DNA from: Ceriagrion tenellum | Taxonomy: Eukaryota > Arthropoda > Insecta > Odonata > Coenagrionidae | Length of the DNA stretch: 64,000 bases | Reading direction: 5' to 3' | Assembly: GCA_963169105.1 (NCBI GenBank) | Contig: OY720632.1 | Span: 52,919,136-52,983,135 of the forward strand | Part shown: positions 59,200-64,000 of the stretch, in pieces | Numbering within the stretch: position 1 is the first letter of the stretch | Layout of the letters: each line of letters begins with the position of its first letter | Made by a program: the position numbers and the translations under genes | Notes under the pieces: generated by a model | Database searches by the model: none | The model's input: the letters and a program-made list of their open reading frames with translations, nothing else | Told to the model about the DNA's origin: nothing

Positions 59200-60645
59200 T
59201 ATCGAGTTTAGTTTTTTTTTAGATTCGGCTATCTGCCCGGTGGGTGGGAATTTTAGACTAAATGAAAATAAAAGAAGAAAGACTTCCTAGGTTGTTTATG
59301 TACTATAACTCCTTCCCGGTAGAGATATAAATCGGAATGAGAATGTGGTTGACTAATTAGAAATTGATGTGAGACAAGAGTTTTTGGGGAGAATTTGTCG
59401 AGGCTTAGGAAGCTGAAGGTAGGGTGTTCATAAGATGAAATTGTGAGGATAAAATGGAAATCGGAAAAAAACTGTTGAAAATGGGATAGCGTAAGGATGA
59501 ACTGATTTTTCAGAGGTTATGGTCTCTACAATGAGAAAGTGTCGGTTTTCTAAAAAGGTGACAGTTAAAACGGCAGGTGAAAGTTGGTACAAAAAACAAC
59601 AAACATTACATGCAACGCATAATTTTCAATTGATCGGACCCCAAGGTATCTCACTATCTCAGCCTTGGAAATTCACCGCCGGATATCTAAAACAAAGCCA
59701 AAATAAGAAAAATCAACGGCGTAACATGTGATGAATGAAAGAGTTGATGGTACTGAATGAGAAGTATTGCTCCATTCAGCGCCGAAGGAAACCAGTTCCT
59801 TCCAATTGCTGGACGAATGATTCACGTAAGGAGCTCCTGGGACGTCAATTTCTTCGACAATTTCGAGGGAGGTTTACATGAAATATGCGCTCTCCTCCCG
59901 TCGTCTGTCTACGAAGGCAAGGGGCAATAATGCGGCGAGGGATTTCAAAGAGACCACAGAGCGCGCCAAATTATGGGTTGAACGTGTAATGGATATGAGA
60001 GAAACAGACCAACCGAGGAGAGACAGTTGAAGGAAGAGAAATGAGTTTTTTTGATCGAGGGATACCAATATTGCGCACCGCAGACGTATTTTCAGATAGA
60101 AATTCTTCCTCTTCTTCCAGCTATCGGAACTGAGGAAATAGTGTATCAAGAAAAACAACGTATGTTCTTACACAAATCATACTCCGGAAAAATGTGCTGA
60201 GAAGAAAATGACGAAGGATAAAATAATTTTAGCGAAGCACTTTTTCAGCAATTAGCTAGAAGAATTATATGGTGGAGATTAAAATTATGATTTAATTGCA
60301 ACTTAATTAAAGTAGGCTCTCCATCTATAAATCTATAAATGTAACAATTTTACATACGTTATTGAAAAATTTATCTACGGCAAAATTGCTTCGTTTCCAG
60401 AGGAGGGTGAGTTTATCAGTTTAAAAAATCGCAGCGTTCCGACCGGCCCTAGCCTTGGACAAAAAGTTTGACCTTTCAGGAACAAAAGAGTTAAATAAAT
60501 ATGCATTAATTATAACTTGGTTTGTAACGAAACTATCAATAAGGAATAAAAACGTGGCGAGACAGAATAATATGTACAGGAAAAAGGAACCAGTTTTACT
60601 CCTCGAGGAAAATCGTCACTCATTACCACGTCGAAATGAGGTGTG
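59200..60645. other. AT-rich intergenic tract
   Basis: No feature supported. Confidence 0.45.
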
Positions 60646-60649
60646 ACTG

Positions 60650-61060
60650 AAAAAAGTTTGGCGGTAGAGGAAGAAGTTGAGGGATTTAAGGTGAAGTTGG
60701 AGCAAGAGAAAGGGAAAGGGGTGGAGGGAGAGAGAGAAAAGAGGGAGAGAGAGAAGGAGAGGGAAGCGGTCGGAGGGATGAAGGTGGGATGAAGAAAGAG
60801 AGAGATTCCGTTTGGGAGGGAGGGAGAGGATTTGGTGGCGGGAGGAAGAAGTAGGTAATGCCGGGATGCGTGGGAGCGGCTTTGCAGGGGATAAAATATA
60901 TATCGCGGGGGTGCCGTGAGCCGCCTCACATAGGCTTTCGAGGATTCTCCGGGACGCCCTCGCCGGAAACTTAAAACTTGCCCGGAGCCCATTAATACCC
61001 CCCGCCCACCCCGACCTCTTTCCCTCTGCGCCCCTCGACACTCTCCGCTTTCCCTCTCTC
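60650..61060. other. Strand-asymmetric island, purine to pyrimidine
   Basis: Purine-rich (60660-60860, with GA repeats), a balanced CpG-containing middle (60865-60990), then pyrimidine-rich (60995-61060). Confidence 0.5.
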
Positions 61061-61990
61061 AATTTTTACCTCGTAAATGCATTCGATAAAATATTATTCT
61101 CAATTTGGTTAGAGCCGTGCGAGACTCACACCAGGCGTTAAGCGGGTAAGGTATCACCTTCCTCGGTCTGGAAACTTAGAATCCCTCCGCGTAAAAGATT
61201 GCTCGAAATTTTCGGTGTCGGATATTAATGGTGACAAATGTAGACTCTCGCACAATAGTTTTAGCCACCAATTTTCCACCCAAAGGTGAAAAATGTCCGA
61301 TCCGAAAGCCAAACCTCGAATGTAAGATTCTGTTAGAGCTAACGGCATACAATTCCTTAAAATGATGGCAACACTTATATTTGGAGTTAGGAAATGTTTT
61401 ATTGCATTGTTATTGAGTTGATCTTAATTCATATAAACAACAATGTCTGTAGCACCAATGCATCTAAATAAATTACCACATCATGTCGTAGTTTTATACC
61501 TAAAGAACTACGGGAAAATTTTATTCCGGTAGAGAGAGGAAATATGAAAAGCGAAAGTATATTAGTAGATATTTTCAAAAATGAGAGAGATCATTTCCAT
61601 ACATTTTGCGTGAATGGAAAGGTTAATGTAATTTCTTGGGAAATTTGGAAAATTTTAGATGCCCAAGAATATTTCCAAAAATTTCGTGGGTCTTTATATT
61701 TGCGATAAGAGAAACATAGCAACAAGCCACTCTCAAACTGCTATTTTCGATTCGAAAGAACTGCACATATGAGAGAAGGTACAGCCTCTTGCTTAAGGCA
61801 AGCAAAAGCATCTTTAATGATACAAATCTGCGGCAGATCCACTTAAACATCCCAGGGTGTATTTCCGCTCGGCACCGATATTCAGCCGCACAGATTGCTA
61901 CATGAGAGAAAGTATTTACGTAAGCAGGCTATTCCATTAACCGGAGTGGTTACAGAAATGGCAATTGGAGGTAAACAGCACGTGACGACG
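61061..61990. other. Intergenic tract
   Basis: No feature supported. Confidence 0.45.
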
Positions 61991-61999
61991 GCTCTTCGG

Positions 62000-62640
62000 A
62001 GCCACACCCTCGGGGGACGGCGGGTTGAGGACGGAGGAGGCCACGGGGGGCATTGGGGGCGGGAGAGAAGCGGAAGGAGGGAGGGGGCAAAGGTGGCGCC
62101 TAGATCTCGCTTGTAGTGCCCCCTGGGGCAGCACCATTCCGCAAGAATTTTCCAGCTCCGTATCTCTTAAGCCTCCACTCGTTGACTAATTTCCCCGAGC
62201 GCCAAGACTTACAGCCTCTTCCGCCACCTCCTCCAGGGTCTCCTCAATCCCACCCCTTTCGCCCTCCCTCGCCCCCCGCTTTTCCCTCCCCCCCCGCTTT
62301 TCACTCCGCCCCCCCTATCCCGCCCCTGAACTTCCACCGTCCGCGACCCTCAAAGCCTCTCTCTAAGCCTTTTCCTCCCTCGCCACTCCCCAAATATTCT
62401 TTCCTCCGAATCGCATCCGCATTCCCTCCTCCTTCGCCGTCCTCCACTACGACCAACGAACCCTCAAGGTCCCACGATGATTCCCTACTCGACTCCGATT
62501 CCGCGCATCCCTTATTTTGCCCGACTTGCCCAGTCCTCTCCCCCGTTTCTCTCGCCCTCCTCGGACGGCTGAATCCTCCAGTTTCCCCTTCTCACTTCCA
62601 TACTCTTCCTCCACTTCTATGACTCGAATTTCCCACCTCC
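62000..62640. other. Strand-asymmetric island, purine to pyrimidine
   Basis: Purine-rich (62000-62090), a short CpG-containing junction with two CTCF-like words, then pyrimidine-rich (62215-62640). The 168-aa plus frame (62116-62622) is Pro/Ser-rich and not accepted. Confidence 0.55.
62091..62129. promoter_or_regulatory. Two facing CTCF-like sites
   Basis: AGGTGGCGCC at 62091-62100 on the plus strand matches the insect CTCF core AGGTGGCGC. On the minus strand, the complement of 62114-62129 reads GCCCCAGGGGGCACTA, close to the general CTCF consensus (CCANNAGGGGGCRCTA). They point towards each other, 13 bases apart, exactly at the purine-to-pyrimidine switch. CTCF is conserved in most insects. 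A chance match is possible in GC-rich DNA, but two in 39 bases is notable. Confidence 0.4.
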
Positions 62641-63395
62641 TCTTCCGTCCTGTTTTGAGTTTTTGTTTAATTTTCGGGAAAATGATGATAGAAACATATA
62701 AGACAAGGAAATGATATTGACAAGGCTAGAGGGGTGGTCGAAGCGCACTTTTCACTGCCGTTTCTGGGAAATCAATTATTTACACGCATCCAACAATCCG
62801 AGACATTTGATTATCGATAATTTTCTAGGCTGAATATTCAAATAAATCATAAATCTTCTGAAGAATTATCATTTGTCCTTCAGAACAAAGGAAATTCATA
62901 AGTTTGTTTAGATTCAACCTCAGCGCAATCAATTTAACCATGGACGGAGATATTTTTAGATAATATAAAATGGCATTGTTTCAAAAAATACATATCTAGT
63001 TTTTAAATAATACTTGATAAATTTTGCTCCTGGGCTTTTCTGAGGCCCAAAGCCTGTTCATTAAAACGGAAATAACTTATTCTCTCATTATTCTAAATAA
63101 AATAAACTATTTCATACGCTGTATTAATAAACAGAGCTCAGTTTTAAACGGCTTAAGTTATCCTCTACTACAGAATCTCTTCCTTAAGATTCATACAAAT
63201 GTGAATACATTGTCAGACATCATTACAATTCATTACAGGATAAGCTGTAGTACAATCCCTGTTCAACGTACGTTTTACAATGGTAAACCGTGTAAATCGT
63301 CAAATAACACTGAAATGTATAGTATATACGTCCAAAAAAAATAAAAGTGAAGTCGTAGCGAAATTTCTTATTCGTATCCGCGTGAAACGCATAGT
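62641..63395. other. AT-rich intergenic tract
   Basis: No feature supported. The frame at 63024-63344 is unrecognised. Confidence 0.45.
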
Positions 63396-63399
63396 GGCG

Positions 63400-63990
63400 G
63401 GGCGGGACGAGATGAGGGAGGGAAGAAATAAAGTGGATTCGAGTGCGGGGCGACGGTGAGGGATAGCGCCACTGGGGGCGGGGGGCGGGAGGCGCCGCGA
63501 AGCGGACGAACAAATGGAATACGAAACAAGAGAAGGGAATGAAACCGAGGGAGGGAGTGCGGCGAGAGATGGAGACGGAGCAGAAAGAGAGAGAAGACAC
63601 ACACTCACCGAGTCCTCCGCAAAGAAATTGGTTGGGGAGAGGTTTCGGAAAACAAGGCCGGTCATGGGTAATGGTTTTATGACCATCAGGGGTGGCATAA
63701 AGAAAATGAAAACAGTGTCTCCGTTTACAAGTTCCTTTTCCTCTGCTCTCCTATCCCTTCCTTGCCCCCCCCCCCTCCACCGACACACTCCAAAAACCTC
63801 CTCCTTCCCCAATCTCATCCCCCGCCCCGCCACCCCCCGGGTCACCAGCCATCCAACTTTTGCCCTCCCGCCTCCACTCCTTCCCTCCCCATCCACCCCC
63901 ACGCGAATACCCCGCTTCCCACTCACTCACTCTCTCTCTCTCTCGCGCCCCAGAGATCTCTTCTCCGTCCCACTCTTAATCCACCCCACG
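63400..63990. other. Strand-asymmetric island, purine to pyrimidine
   Basis: Purine-rich (63400-63600), AT-richer middle, then pyrimidine-rich (63740-63970) with a CT microsatellite at 63928-63944. A weak CTCF-like core (GTGGCGCTA on the minus strand) lies near 63463. The 208-aa minus frame 63300-63926 spans both halves and is composition-driven. The island is near the window edge and may continue. Confidence 0.5.
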
Positions 63991-64000
63991 CAAGGACAAT

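Overview
The window looks like non-coding DNA from an arthropod nuclear genome, most likely an insect. The evidence is the transposon content: a full-length but dead mariner, a short piggyBac-type element in a TTAA site, a non-LTR retrotransposon ending in a TAGATG-type tail, a tRNA-headed SINE, and a Penelope-like remnant carrying a hammerhead ribozyme motif. I cannot name the species. No host protein-coding gene is convincingly present. Most open reading frames are low-complexity (Pro/Ser/Arg/Gly-rich) products of skewed GC-rich DNA.

The base layer is a mosaic. Long AT-rich tracts without recognisable genes are broken about every 2 kb by GC-rich islands, 0.1 to 1.2 kb long, in which one strand is almost pure pyrimidine or purine. 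Many islands switch between pyrimidine-rich and purine-rich strands internally, and several hold strong G-quadruplex-type runs. A second class of GC-moderate, CpG-containing blocks has balanced strands and looks like cis-regulatory or promoter DNA (about 7.6, 10.1-10.6, 12.7-13.15, 14.95-15.15, 37.4-37.75, 43.5-43.7, 45.3-45.7, 46.8-47.3, 50.4-50.7 and 54.8-54.96 kb). The best promoter candidate is 10.07-10.58 kb: a YY1-type ATGGCGTC box, TCAGTT initiator-like sites and a possible first coding exon (26 codons from 10507) ending at a consensus GTGAGT donor.

Mobile elements from left to right: a 398-bp piggyBac-type MITE (3155-3552); a Penelope-like or retrozyme-like inverted-repeat remnant with a minus-strand type-I hammerhead core (3877-4057); an orphan LINE 3' end (9355-9432); a tRNA-derived SINE with a 27-bp tandem duplication (16744-16955); a 5'-truncated, multiply broken LINE (about 23.79-26.10 kb); and a 1316-bp mariner with TA target sites, two frameshifts, a stop codon and an Asp-to-Asn change at the third catalytic position (34123-35438).

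The items most worth following are the hammerhead motif, the repeated strand-asymmetric islands, a facing pair of CTCF-like sites at 62.1 kb, and the first-exon candidate at 10.5 kb. The whole may be a gene desert or a large intron of a regulated gene; that is inference.
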